From contig NZ_FXWG01000003.1 of NCBI RefSeq assembly GCF_900177715.1, positions 62,001 through 126,000 on the forward strand: a stretch of DNA of 64,000 bases, given 5' to 3'. Each line of letters opens with the position of its first letter. The first letter of the stretch is position 1. A program made the position numbers and the translations under genes. Under the pieces are notes generated by a model, which was not told the DNA's origin, searched no databases, and saw only the letters and a program-made list of their open reading frames with translations. This DNA is from Altererythrobacter xiamenensis. GTDB lineage: Bacteria > Pseudomonadota > Alphaproteobacteria > Sphingomonadales > Sphingomonadaceae. Shown here piece after piece: positions 1 to 10,584 of this stretch.

Positions 1-418
1 GTACCTGCTGCGAGAGAATATTGGCGCTGCGCGAGGGCACGAGCCGTCCCCCGGCGCGCTTGGCTTCCTCGGCCTGGAAGTCGATCACGTCGGCCGCGCC
101 CATAACCTCGGGCTTCGACTGGCTCATCGGCTTGCCCATTTCGGCCGTCACGACGCGAGCGATGGTTTCAGCGCGTTCGCGGATGAGATCGGTCGCACGG
201 CGCAATACCTTGTAGCGCTCAATGGCGGGTGTGGCGCTCCACTTGGCAAAACCTGCGTCGGCTGCGGCGAGGGCCGCATCGAGCTGCTCGGTCGAAGCCT
301 TGGGCATCTGGCCCAGAATCTCTTCATTGGCGGGGTTGATCACCGGCATGGAGCCCTCCGCGCCATCGGCGATCCATTCGCCATTGATGAGCATCTTGAG
401 CTGGGGGTAGCTTGCCAT
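1..418 (-). CDS. Aldehyde dehydrogenase family protein, N-terminal part (succinate-semialdehyde dehydrogenase-like)
   Basis: The gene runs off the left edge, so only about 139 N-terminal residues are visible and no stop is seen. Translation starts at the ATG at 418 (MASYPQLKMLINGEW) and gives the usual N-terminal aldehyde dehydrogenase pattern: an INGEW strand, the VINPANEE segment, then helices with KWSATPAIER and ETIARVVTAEMGKP. These match NAD(P)-dependent succinate-semialdehyde dehydrogenase-like enzymes, which oxidise an aldehyde to the acid. The catalytic cysteine and glutamate lie outside the window, so substrate specificity cannot be judged. It is divergent from alanine dehydrogenase across a 154-base gap that holds a dyad. 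The family call is firm and the substrate is a guess. Confidence 0.8.
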   Translation of the reverse strand, partial: MASYPQLKMLINGEWIADGAEGSMPVINPANEEILGQMPKASTEQLDAALAAADAGFAKWSATPAIERYKVLRRATDLIRERAETIARVVTAEMGKPMSQSKPEVMGAADVIDFQAEEAKRAGGRLVPSRSANILSQQV

Positions 419-507
419 GTGGTTCTCCGTGGCACTTTCCGGTGCGATTGGGGTTAGAACTATAGAGACGTCGCAGTGCCGAACCGGCTGATACGATGCA
501 AGTGAAT

Positions 508-523
508 AGTTACCGTTGTAACT
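508..523. promoter_or_regulatory. Perfect dyad AGTTAC-N4-GTAACT between divergent genes
   Basis: Six-base arms AGTTAC (508-513) and GTAACT (518-523) flank a four-base centre. The dyad sits 50 bases before the ald start and about 90 before the divergent aldehyde dehydrogenase start. It looks like an operator for a dimeric regulator. Lrp/AsnC-type proteins often control ald, but nothing here identifies the regulator. Confidence 0.4.
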
Positions 524-572
524 TGTTGCCCGATGACTTAGGGGCGCGGCGATATCCCCCAGGAGAATACAC

Positions 573-1655
573 ATGCTTGTCGGCGTTCCGAAAGAGATCA
601 AGAACCACGAATACCGGGTCGGCCTGACGCCTGAGGCGGTTCGCGAATATTGTGCTGCCGGACACCAGGTCATTGTCGAGACAAATGCTGGCCAGGGGAT
701 CAGCAAGACTGACGATGACTACCGCGCTGGCGGCGCCACGATCGTTGACAGCGCCGAGGAAGTTTTCGCTCGCGCCGACATGATCGTGAAGGTCAAGGAA
801 CCGCAGCCGAACGAGTGGGTGCAACTGCGCGAAGGCCAGATTCTTTTTACCTATCTCCACCTTGCGCCCGATCCCGACCAGGCGAAGGGTCTGATGGACG
901 CAGGCGTTTCTGCGGTTGCTTATGAAACGGTCACGGGGCCGGGCGGCGGATTGCCCTTGCTCGCTCCGATGAGCGAAGTCGCAGGACGTCTTTCGATCGA
1001 GGCAGGCGCGATGGCCCTGCGCGCCCACAACGGCGGGCGCGGCACCTTGATGGGCGGCGTTCCCGGCGTGCTCCCCGCGAAGGTCGTGGTGCTCGGCGGC
1101 GGCGTGGTCGGAACGCAGGCCGCGCGCATGGCCGTGGGGCTGGGCGCCAGCGTCGAGATCTTCGACAAGTCGCTGCCGCGCCTGCGTCAGCTCGACGAGA
1201 TGTTCCAGGGCCGCGCTGTCACACGCTACTCGACCGCTGGCACGATCGAGCAGGCACTGTCCGGAGCCGATGTCGTAATTGGCGCCGTGCTGATCCCGGG
1301 CGCGAGTGCGCCGCACCTCGTCCCGCGCGAAGATCTCAAGTTGATGAAGAACCGCGCGGTGCTCGTCGATGTCGCGATCGACCAGGGGGGCTGTTTCGAA
1401 ACGTCCAAGCCGACCACGCATGAGGACCCGACTTACGAGGTCGATGGCATCATCCACTATTGCGTCGCCAATATGCCCGGAGCGGTCCCGCTCACCTCCA
1501 GCTATGCGCTCAACAATGCGACACTGCCCTATGGCCTCGCACTGGCCGAGCGGGGGATTGCGGCCTGCGAGGAAGACCCGCATCTGCTGCCGGGTCTCAA
1601 TGTCCATCAAGGCAAGATCGTCAATGCGGCGGTCGCGGAGAGCCTGGGTTTCTGA
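573..1655 (+). CDS. ald: Alanine dehydrogenase
   Basis: This 360-residue NAD-dependent enzyme interconverts L-alanine with pyruvate plus ammonium, feeding amino-acid carbon into central metabolism. The N-terminus [20 protein letters not shown] is the family signature. The substrate and catalytic residues fall at the canonical numbers: R15, K75 (KVKEP) and H96. The Rossmann loop GGGVVG is at 175-180, D198 follows, and D270 lies in VDVAIDQGG. The C-terminus is about ten residues shorter than in Bacillus-type enzymes, without loss of a known catalytic residue. AGGAGA about nine bases upstream supports the ATG. A dyad upstream may be its operator. Confidence is high. Confidence 0.96.
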   Translation: MLVGVPKEIKNHEYRVGLTPEAVREYCAAGHQVIVETNAGQGISKTDDDYRAGGATIVDSAEEVFARADMIVKVKEPQPNEWVQLREGQILFTYLHLAPDPDQAKGLMDAGVSAVAYETVTGPGGGLPLLAPMSEVAGRLSIEAGAMALRAHNGGRGTLMGGVPGVLPAKVVVLGGGVVGTQAARMAVGLGASVEIFDKSLPRLRQLDEMFQGRAVTRYSTAGTIEQALSGADVVIGAVLIPGASAPHLVPREDLKLMKNRAVLVDVAIDQGGCFETSKPTTHEDPTYEVDGIIHYCVANMPGAVPLTSSYALNNATLPYGLALAERGIAACEEDPHLLPGLNVHQGKIVNAAVAESLGF

Positions 1656-1668
1656 TTCTGACCGGATT

Positions 1669-1692
1669 CGCCCCTCGACTAGGGCAGGGGCG
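1669..1692 (+). terminator. Short GC hairpin after ald, possible attenuator or weak terminator
   Basis: CGCCCCT (1669-1675) pairs perfectly with AGGGGCG (1686-1692) around a ten-base loop, 14 bases after the ald stop and 34 bases before the next start. There is no T-run after it, so it is not a textbook intrinsic terminator. It could stabilise the ald 3' end or partly insulate the formaldehyde operon. Confidence 0.3.
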
Positions 1693-1725
1693 ATAGCTAT
1701 CGGGTTGGGCAAGGAGAATTGCCCA

Positions 1726-2832
1726 ATGAAAACACGTGCCGCCGTAGCATTCGAAGCCAAACAGCCGCTCGAGATTGTCGAACTCGATCTGGAGGGGCCG
1801 AAAGCGGGCGAGGTGCTGGTCGAGATCATGGCGACCGGCATCTGTCACACCGATGCCTATACGCTCGACGGTCTCGACAGCGAGGGTATCTTCCCCTCGG
1901 TCCTGGGGCATGAAGGCTGCGGCGTGGTCCGCGAAGTGGGTGCAGGCGTGACCTCTGTCGTGCCGGGCGATCATGTCATTCCGCTCTACACGCCGGAATG
2001 TCGCCAGTGCAAAATGTGCCTGTCGGGCAAGACCAATCTGTGCAGCGCGATCCGCGCGACGCAGGGCCAGGGCCTGATGCCCGATGGCACGAGCCGCTTC
2101 AGCTACAAGGGCGAAACGATCTACCACTACATGGGCTGTTCGACATTCTCGAACTTCACCGTGCTGCCCGAAATCGCCCTCGCCAAGATCCGCGAAGACG
2201 CGCCGTTCGACACCACCTGCTACATCGGTTGCGGCGTGACGACGGGCGTCGGCGCGGTGACCAATACGGCCAAGGTTCAGCCGGGCGACAATGTCGTCGT
2301 CTTCGGTCTCGGCGGGATCGGTCTCAACGTGATCCAGGGCGCGAAGCTCGCAGGGGCAGACCGCATCGTGGGCGTCGACATCAACAATTCCAAGAAGGAA
2401 TGGGGCGAGAAGTTCGGCATGACCGATTTCGTCAACCCGAAGGAAGTCGGCAATGTCGTCGAGACGCTTGTCGAGATGCTCGATGGCGGGGCGGACTACA
2501 GCTTCGATTGCACCGGCAATACCGATGTGATGCGCGACGCACTCGAATGCTGCCACAAGGGGTGGGGTACCTCGATCATCATCGGCGTGGCCGAAGCGGG
2601 CAAGGAAATCAGCACGCGTCCGTTCCAGCTGGTCACAGGGCGCAACTGGCGCGGCACCGCATTTGGCGGCGCCAAGGGCCGGACCGACGTTCCGAAGATC
2701 GTCGACTGGTATATGAACGGCAAGATCGCGATCGACCCGATGATCACGCACCGCCTCAGCCTCGAGGAAATCAACAAGGGCTTCGACCTGATGCACGCCG
2801 GAGAAAGCATCCGCGCAGTGGTGGTCTATTGA
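1726..2832 (+). CDS. frmA: S-(hydroxymethyl)glutathione dehydrogenase / class III alcohol dehydrogenase
   Basis: This 368-residue zinc enzyme oxidises the spontaneous formaldehyde-glutathione adduct to S-formylglutathione. The catalytic zinc ligands C40 and H62 (GHEGCG) are present, as are the structural zinc cysteines C92, C95, C98 and C106. The coenzyme-binding GLGGIGLNV segment follows. AAGGAGAATTGCCC precedes the ATG at 1726. The open frame extends further upstream, but that part overlaps ald and is not protein-like. The stop overlaps the next start (TGATG), and S-formylglutathione hydrolase follows one gene later, so the operon completes the pathway to formate. No FrmR-like regulator is visible. 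The enzyme may also act as S-nitrosoglutathione reductase, as is known for the family. Confidence 0.96.
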   Translation: MKTRAAVAFEAKQPLEIVELDLEGPKAGEVLVEIMATGICHTDAYTLDGLDSEGIFPSVLGHEGCGVVREVGAGVTSVVPGDHVIPLYTPECRQCKMCLSGKTNLCSAIRATQGQGLMPDGTSRFSYKGETIYHYMGCSTFSNFTVLPEIALAKIREDAPFDTTCYIGCGVTTGVGAVTNTAKVQPGDNVVVFGLGGIGLNVIQGAKLAGADRIVGVDINNSKKEWGEKFGMTDFVNPKEVGNVVETLVEMLDGGADYSFDCTGNTDVMRDALECCHKGWGTSIIIGVAEAGKEISTRPFQLVTGRNWRGTAFGGAKGRTDVPKIVDWYMNGKIAIDPMITHRLSLEEINKGFDLMHAGESIRAVVVY

Positions 2833-3200
2833 TGGCTGGCGAGGCGCCAAAGAAGATCAGTCTCGCGGAGAAATTTGCCCTTTTTTCAGACTATTGGGCG
2901 CCGCGGCTCGCAGCCCGTTATAATGGCAATGAGGTCCGTCTCGCGAAGGTCGCGGGCGAATATCATTGGCACCATCATGGCGAGACCGATGAGCTGTTCC
3001 TCGTCATCGAGGGCGAACTCGATATGGAGTTCCGCGATCGAACAGAGCATCTTGCGACGGGCGATCTCATCGTCGTGCCGCGCGGAGTCGAGCATCGCCC
3101 ATGTGCCCGATCGGGAGAAGTAAAGCTGCTCGTGATGGACGCCGATGGGACTCCAAACACGGGCGACGAAGCCACCGCATTCAAACCGGTGGAGATATAG
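2832..3200 (+). CDS. Small cupin-domain protein inside the formaldehyde operon
   Basis: This 122-residue protein is a single cupin barrel. Motif 1 is clear: H47, H49, E54 and G61 in the HxH(x)4E(x)6G arrangement, within a histidine-rich HWHHHGETDE stretch. Motif 2 has a PRGVEH core. Together these suggest one bound metal ion. Its start overlaps the last base of the dehydrogenase stop, and S-formylglutathione hydrolase begins seven bases after its stop, so it is almost certainly co-transcribed with the pathway. Substrate and reaction are unknown. It is not a Gfa-type (CENP-V fold) formaldehyde-activating enzyme. It could be a sensor, an isomerase or an accessory enzyme acting on a glutathione adduct. 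Confidence 0.85.
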   Translation: MAGEAPKKISLAEKFALFSDYWAPRLAARYNGNEVRLAKVAGEYHWHHHGETDELFLVIEGELDMEFRDRTEHLATGDLIVVPRGVEHRPCARSGEVKLLVMDADGTPNTGDEATAFKPVEI

Positions 3201-3207
3201 GATCGAG

Positions 3208-4044
3208 ATGGAGACCGTTTCCGAAAACCGTAGCCATGGCGGCACACAGGGCGTCTATAGCCACTCATCGGGTCAGACGGGCACCGAGATGACCTTCTCC
3301 GTGTTCGTGCCCGACCATGCCGAAGGCGCGAAGCTGCCGGTGCTGTGGTATCTCTCCGGCCTCACGTGCACCCATGCGAACGTGACCGAGAAGGGCGAGT
3401 ATCGCGCGGCCTGCGCAGAGCATGGCGTGATCTTCGTCGCGCCCGATACGTCTCCGCGTGGTGACGATGTGCCCGATGCCGCCGACGAGTATGATTTCGG
3501 CAAGGGCGCGGGATTTTATGTCGATGCGACGCAGCAGCCGTGGTCGAAGCATTACAGGATGCGCAGCTATATCGAGAGCGAGCTGTCCGATCTCATCGCT
3601 TCCAATTTCCCGGTCGATATGGAGCGGCAGGGTATCACCGGCCATTCGATGGGCGGGCACGGCGCGCTGACCATCGGGCTACGCAATGCAGACCGCTTCA
3701 CATCGATCAGCGCGTTCTCGCCCATCGTCGCGCCGAGCCAGGTGCCCTGGGGCGAGAAAGCGCTCGGCCGCTATCTTGGAGACGATCGTTCAGCCTGGCG
3801 CGAATATGACGCCTGCGCCCTGATCGAGGACAGCGCGCGCCATCCGAACATCCTTGTCGATCAGGGAACCGCCGACAACTTCCTCGAGGAACAGCTCCAG
3901 ACGCATCGCTTGGCCGAGGCCTGCAACGCAGCCGGCATCGATGCGACGATCCGCATGCAGGAGGGATATGACCACTCCTACTACTTCATCTCGACCTTCA
4001 TGGCCGAGCATGTCGGCTGGCATGCCGAGCGGCTGAAAGCCTAA
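3208..4044 (+). CDS. fghA: S-formylglutathione hydrolase
   Basis: This 278-residue esterase-D-family alpha/beta hydrolase cleaves S-formylglutathione to formate and glutathione, the second step of glutathione-dependent formaldehyde oxidation. The catalytic triad is readable: S147 in GHSMGGHGAL, D223 in DQGTADNF and H256 in GYDHSYYF. SGLTCTHANVTEKGEYR is the family hallmark and includes the conserved cysteine. The start at 3208 gives a normal family length. It is the last gene of the operon. Its stop interlocks with the stop of fahA on the opposite strand, sharing bases 4041-4044. Confidence 0.96.
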   Translation: METVSENRSHGGTQGVYSHSSGQTGTEMTFSVFVPDHAEGAKLPVLWYLSGLTCTHANVTEKGEYRAACAEHGVIFVAPDTSPRGDDVPDAADEYDFGKGAGFYVDATQQPWSKHYRMRSYIESELSDLIASNFPVDMERQGITGHSMGGHGALTIGLRNADRFTSISAFSPIVAPSQVPWGEKALGRYLGDDRSAWREYDACALIEDSARHPNILVDQGTADNFLEEQLQTHRLAEACNAAGIDATIRMQEGYDHSYYFISTFMAEHVGWHAERLKA

Positions 4045-5051
4045 GCCTGCACCACCGTCTGCTCGATCGCGCCGAAGATCGAGTGGTTGTCCTTGTCCCG
4101 CATTTCGACCCGCACGGTGTCGCCCGGTGCCATGAAGCGCGTCTTGGCTTCACCGTCGTAGATCGTCTCGATCATGCGGATTTCCGCAATGCAGGAATAG
4201 CCGCGGCCACCTTCCGACACCGGCTTGCCCGGGCCGCCGTCCTCGCCCTTGTTCGAGATCGTGCCCGAGCCGATGATCGTGCCGGCACCCAGCGGGCGCG
4301 TCTTGGCGGCGTGGGCGACGAGCTGCGCCATGTTGAAGGTCGCATCGACGCCGACCTCTGCACGGCCGAAAGGCTCGCCATTGTAGTCGACCATCAGCGG
4401 CAGGTGGATGAGGCTGTCATTCCACGCATCGCCCAGCTCGTCGGGCGTGACGCAGACGGGAGAAAACGCGCTCGAAGGCTTGGACTGGAAGAAGCCGAAA
4501 CCCTTGGCCAGTTCGCCCGGAATCAGGCCGCGCAGCGAGACGTCGTTGACCAGCATGATCAGCTTGATGTGACCGGCGGCGTCCTCGACCGACGCACCCA
4601 TCGGCACGTCGTCGGTGATGACCGCGACTTCGCCTTCCATGTCGCAGCCCCAGGCCGTGTCGCCCAGCGGGATGTCGTCACGCGGGGCGAGGAAGTTGTC
4701 GCTGCCGCCCTGATACATCAGCGGATCGTGATAGAAACTGTCGGGCACTTCGGCATCGCGCGCCTTCCGCACCAGTTCGACGTGGTTGATGTAGGCGCTG
4801 CCGTCAGCCCACTGATAGGCGCGGGGGAGGGGCGAGTGCGCTTCCCGCTCGTGGAATCGCTCGCATGGCACCGCCTCGTGTTCGACATCGGTGGCGAGCA
4901 CTTCGAGTTTCGGCGCGACCTCCGCCCAGTTGTCGAGCGCGGCCTGCAACGTCGGTGCGATATTGTCGGCGGCGCAATAGCGGGTCAGGTCCTTGGAGAC
5001 GACGACGAGCTTCCCGTCGCGGGTTCCGTCGTTAAGCGTTGCGAGTTTCAT
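4041..5051 (-). CDS. fahA: Fumarylacetoacetate hydrolase
   Basis: This 336-residue protein belongs to the fumarylacetoacetase family, the last step of tyrosine/homogentisate breakdown, which splits fumarylacetoacetate into fumarate and acetoacetate. An N-terminal domain (MKLATLNDGTRDGKLVVVS) precedes the FAH fold, with metal-site acidic residues in the EGEVAVITDD region and later GFGFFQSKPSSAFSP and GSGTISNKGED motifs. Its ATG overlaps the TGA of maiA (ATGA, 5048-5051), so the two are translationally coupled. maiA makes its substrate, which supports the assignment. Homogentisate dioxygenase is not in the window. Confidence 0.93.
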   Translation of the reverse strand: MKLATLNDGTRDGKLVVVSKDLTRYCAADNIAPTLQAALDNWAEVAPKLEVLATDVEHEAVPCERFHEREAHSPLPRAYQWADGSAYINHVELVRKARDAEVPDSFYHDPLMYQGGSDNFLAPRDDIPLGDTAWGCDMEGEVAVITDDVPMGASVEDAAGHIKLIMLVNDVSLRGLIPGELAKGFGFFQSKPSSAFSPVCVTPDELGDAWNDSLIHLPLMVDYNGEPFGRAEVGVDATFNMAQLVAHAAKTRPLGAGTIIGSGTISNKGEDGGPGKPVSEGGRGYSCIAEIRMIETIYDGEAKTRFMAPGDTVRVEMRDKDNHSIFGAIEQTVVQA

Positions 5052-5692
5052 GTGGACCTCTCGGGGTTGTCTGGTTGGTTATCGGGGTGAGCGCGCTGGA
5101 ATCTGTCCAACGCAAGGCAGGCAGCTTCGATCCGTTCGATATGGGGTTTGTCGCTGAAATCGAATGCGAAGCGCCGCGCGTTGTAGACCTGCGGCAGCAG
5201 GCAGACTTCGAAGAAACCGGGCGCATCGAACAGGAAGTCGCCGGTGCCAAGCTGGGCGAGCCGTGCCTCCAGCGGTTCGAGGGTGCGGGCGAGCCAGTGA
5301 CGATACCAGGTGCCAATCTCGTCCTCCGACTTGCCGTATTCATTGGAGAGATATTTCAGCACCGGAAGGTTGAGCGGCGCGTGCAGTTCGGTTGCGATCG
5401 CATAAGCCAGCTCGCGAGCGGTGTAGCGATCTTCGACACCGGCGGGCAGCAGGGGATTGTCGGGATAGGCCTCGTCCAGCCATTCCAGCTGCGCCATCGA
5501 CTGCACGCGGTCGCGGCCATCGGCTTCGAGCAAGGGCACGCTGCCGAAAGGGTTGCGGCTGGTGAAAGCCTCGAGCTTCTGCTCGGATTCGAGCAGGTTC
5601 ACCGGCACGTATTCGTAGGCGAGTCCCTTCAGCTCGAGCGCGATCCGCAGGCGATAGGACGTCGAACTGCGATAGTAGCCGTAGAGCTTCAT
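5048..5692 (-). CDS. maiA: Maleylacetoacetate isomerase (zeta-class glutathione transferase)
   Basis: This 214-residue glutathione-dependent enzyme isomerises maleylacetoacetate to fumarylacetoacetate. The active-site signature is SSTSYRLRIALELKG near the N-terminus, preceded by MKLYGYYR, which fixes the start at 5692. The thioredoxin-fold half ends around GSVPLLEADG, and a helical C-terminal domain follows. Extending the frame upstream would translate a palindromic repeat, so that extension is rejected. It is coupled to fahA by a four-base overlap, and gcdH lies upstream on the same strand. Confidence 0.94.
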   Translation of the reverse strand: MKLYGYYRSSTSYRLRIALELKGLAYEYVPVNLLESEQKLEAFTSRNPFGSVPLLEADGRDRVQSMAQLEWLDEAYPDNPLLPAGVEDRYTARELAYAIATELHAPLNLPVLKYLSNEYGKSEDEIGTWYRHWLARTLEPLEARLAQLGTGDFLFDAPGFFEVCLLPQVYNARRFAFDFSDKPHIERIEAACLALDRFQRAHPDNQPDNPERST

Positions 5693-5720
5693 GGTTTGCC
5701 TTTTCTCTTGGACCGCGCCA

Positions 5721-5790
5721 CCCGCGCCCTCCACCCTTCCACCCGGGGCCTGCCGGGACACAATCCGGGCGGGAGGGTGGAGGGCGCGGG
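5721..5790. repeat. Large imperfect palindrome between gcdH and maiA (REP-like)
   Basis: The 20-base arms at 5721-5740 and 5771-5790 (outer end CCCGCGCCCTCCACCC) pair with a single mismatch around a 30-base centre. The centre carries a second, smaller complement (CCGGG/CCCGG). It fills most of the 115-base gap between the gcdH stop and the maiA start. There is no T-run, so it is more like a dispersed palindromic element or an mRNA-stabilising hairpin than a terminator. I see no second copy in this window. Confidence 0.6.
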
Positions 5791-5807
5791 AGGTTTGGCC
5801 ATCAGGA

Positions 5808-6992
<1,185 letters not shown>

Positions 6993-7057
6993 GTTGCTAC
7001 TCCTGTTATGCTGTATGCGAGCCGTCTCTCGCAGGAGAATGGCCGGTTTTCAACCGC

Positions 7058-7399
7058 TCAACTGCGCATCGGAAAGCGGCCTTCGATCGCTATGCAATGC
7101 CTGATGTTGCGGCCGCGCGTATCGGGCAGCGCAAAGGTCGTGCGACCGTCGCCCCCGTATTGCGTTCCCAGCAGCGAAAACAGCGCCGTGTTCTTCGATA
7201 TTTCCATCAAGCGTCCATCGGCATGCGTCCATCCGCGCGGGCAGAAATTATAGGGAAATTCGCGGATTTCCCCGATCATTGGTTCAGGATCGCGAGGCTT
7301 GGCGCGGTCGAAAACCGATTGCGCGAGCGTTGCGGTGGACATCGTCAGCGCCCCCGTAACGAGCGCAAGGCGGGCCGCGTCGGACAAGGTCGATTTCAT
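7058..7399 (-). CDS. Secreted phage tail-collar-domain protein (MdpB-like)
   Basis: This 113-residue protein has a signal-peptide-like start (KSTLSDAARLALVTGALT, ending near ATLAQ) followed by one tail-collar domain. Diagnostic segments are IGEIREFPYNFCPRGW, NTALFSLLGTQYGGDGR and TTFALPDTRGR, with the common family ending CIAIEGRFP. The domain is known from phage tail tips and from free-standing 'microcystin-dependent' proteins; its role in the latter is unclear. The ATG at 7399 has AAAGG at a good distance. A GTG at 7414 would overlap the acs stop (GTGA) and is an alternative start. No other phage gene is nearby, so it looks domesticated. Confidence 0.8.
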   Translation of the reverse strand: MKSTLSDAARLALVTGALTMSTATLAQSVFDRAKPRDPEPMIGEIREFPYNFCPRGWTHADGRLMEISKNTALFSLLGTQYGGDGRTTFALPDTRGRNIRHCIAIEGRFPMRS

Positions 7400-7410
7400 A
7401 ACAAGGCCTT

Positions 7411-9351
<1,941 letters not shown>

Positions 9352-9470
9352 TCAACTCTCTCCTCTCGTTGAGAGAAGCGATAGGCGATGGAAGCGGTGG
9401 AGTGAAGCGGTAAGGGGTGGTTAAATCCGCCACCGTCTACGAGAAGCGCGATTTAAGCCCGCAGCTTCTG

Positions 9471-9830
9471 TCAGGCGGCAGCGAGCACCGAATTGACGGT
9501 TTCGATCATCCGCGCCGGCGGACATGGCTTGGTGAGCGTCTTCGCACCGGGAAAACGTGCGCTCACCTCTTCGCTCGAATACCGACCGGAGTGAAAAATG
9601 ATCGGAATGTCCTCGTCGGCTAGCCTTTGCGCGAGCGGAAAGACAATTCCGTCATCGAGCTCGATATCGAGGATCGCAATGTCAGGCTTGTCTTTCTGGA
9701 AGGCAAGCATTGCGGAGGAATTGTCCGCGTGCGGACCTTCGACTGTGTAGCCGGCTTCCTCGACCGTGTCGCAAAGATCGAAGGCGATGATGAACTCGTC
9801 TTCGGCTACCAATACTCGTGCTTGCGTCAT
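9471..9830 (-). CDS. Stand-alone response-regulator receiver protein
   Basis: This 119-residue protein is a single receiver domain with no output domain. The acidic pair is in LVAEDEF, the phospho-acceptor aspartate is in AILDIELDDG, and the switch lysine is in LTKPCPP, so it should be phosphorylatable. Such single-domain regulators usually act as phosphate shuttles or bind a partner protein. No histidine kinase is nearby, so the partner is unknown. GGGAG seven bases before the ATG supports the start. It sits 69 bases after the helix-hairpin-helix gene on the same strand. Confidence 0.88.
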   Translation of the reverse strand: MTQARVLVAEDEFIIAFDLCDTVEEAGYTVEGPHADNSSAMLAFQKDKPDIAILDIELDDGIVFPLAQRLADEDIPIIFHSGRYSSEEVSARFPGAKTLTKPCPPARMIETVNSVLAAA

Positions 9831-9899
9831 GCTGGGTCTCCCGGAATCGGCTTCGCGACACCGAAAATAACACAGAATGCTGCGGAAATGTTCCCAACT

Positions 9900-10469
9900 C
9901 TATCCGTTTTGGCCGTAGCGTTCGGCGAAAGCGTTCTCGTCACCCGCCGCCAGCAGCTTGGCCTGGGTCACCCAGTCGTCGCGCCGAATGCGTCCCTGGA
10001 AGCGGCCAAGCTTCGAATCCACTCGGTCGATTTCGGTGTCGTCCCATGCCGCGATCTGGTCAAATCGGGTGATGCCTATAGTGCCGAGCATGGCGGCCAG
10101 TTTCGGTCCAAGCCCCTTGATCCGGGTCAGGTCGTCTGCGTCGCCGACATCGGTTGAAGAAGACGCGCTTGCCTCCGCCACATTGGGCTTGGAGGGCGTG
10201 ATCGCGGGACCCGCCTCGGCATCCGCCGTCGCTCCTGCGTGGGCAACCTCCTGCGTGTTCGCCACATTCGAGAGTTCGTCTGCACCTGGTGGCGGATCGA
10301 TCAGGGCTTGGTTGCGCTTGGCCTTCTCTGCGCCCTCGTCAAGCACGTCCTTGCGTTCACTGACGACCGACGTCTTGCGATTGGCAACAAGAACGAACCA
10401 GGCGACCGCGAGGCCGATGACGAAAGCGATGAGGATATAAGGCCAGTAAGCCTCGATCAGTTCGGGCAT
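9900..10469 (-). CDS. Membrane-anchored helix-hairpin-helix protein
   Basis: This 189-residue protein has one N-terminal transmembrane helix (PYILIAFVIGLAVAWFVLVA), then a charged, Ala/Pro-rich linker, then a C-terminal helix-hairpin-helix domain. That domain, DLTRIKGLGPKLAAMLGTIG continuing to RDDWVTQAKLL, resembles the predicted HhH module seen in NuoE extensions and ribosomal-protein-like folds. The polarity suggests an inner-membrane anchor with a cytoplasmic domain that may bind nucleic acid or protein. It is the last gene of a coupled set, nine bases after a 34-residue membrane peptide whose 3' end supplies its AAGGAG ribosome site. Function unknown. Confidence 0.82.
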   Translation of the reverse strand: MPELIEAYWPYILIAFVIGLAVAWFVLVANRKTSVVSERKDVLDEGAEKAKRNQALIDPPPGADELSNVANTQEVAHAGATADAEAGPAITPSKPNVAEASASSSTDVGDADDLTRIKGLGPKLAAMLGTIGITRFDQIAAWDDTEIDRVDSKLGRFQGRIRRDDWVTQAKLLAAGDENAFAERYGQNG

Positions 10470-10477
10470 GGGCGATT

Positions 10478-10582
10478 CTACTCCTTGGGCGGGCCTCCGC
10501 GGCCCCAGATTAACAAGCCAAGCGCGAGGCCCATTGCATAGGCCACGAGCGAGAGAGCGAGGACTTCCGACCAGATTGGCAT
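10478..10582 (-). CDS. 34-residue single-pass membrane peptide
   Basis: This short frame starts with ATG at 10582 (MPIWSEVLALSLVAYAMG) and ends with TAG at 10478. It has one hydrophobic helix followed by a WGRGGPPKE tail. It starts two bases after the stop of the OmpA-domain gene, with GAGGT upstream, and is followed nine bases later by the helix-hairpin-helix gene. The spacing, ribosome site and clear transmembrane composition argue that it is real. I do not recognise a family. It may scaffold the two flanking membrane-associated proteins. Confidence 0.6.
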   Translation of the reverse strand: MPIWSEVLALSLVAYAMGLALGLLIWGRGGPPKE

Positions 10583-10584
10583 GA

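Noticed and set aside
7058-7399. Prophage remnant suggested by the tail-collar domain
   Set aside because: No integrase, attachment repeats or other phage genes lie nearby; base composition and spacing match the neighbours.
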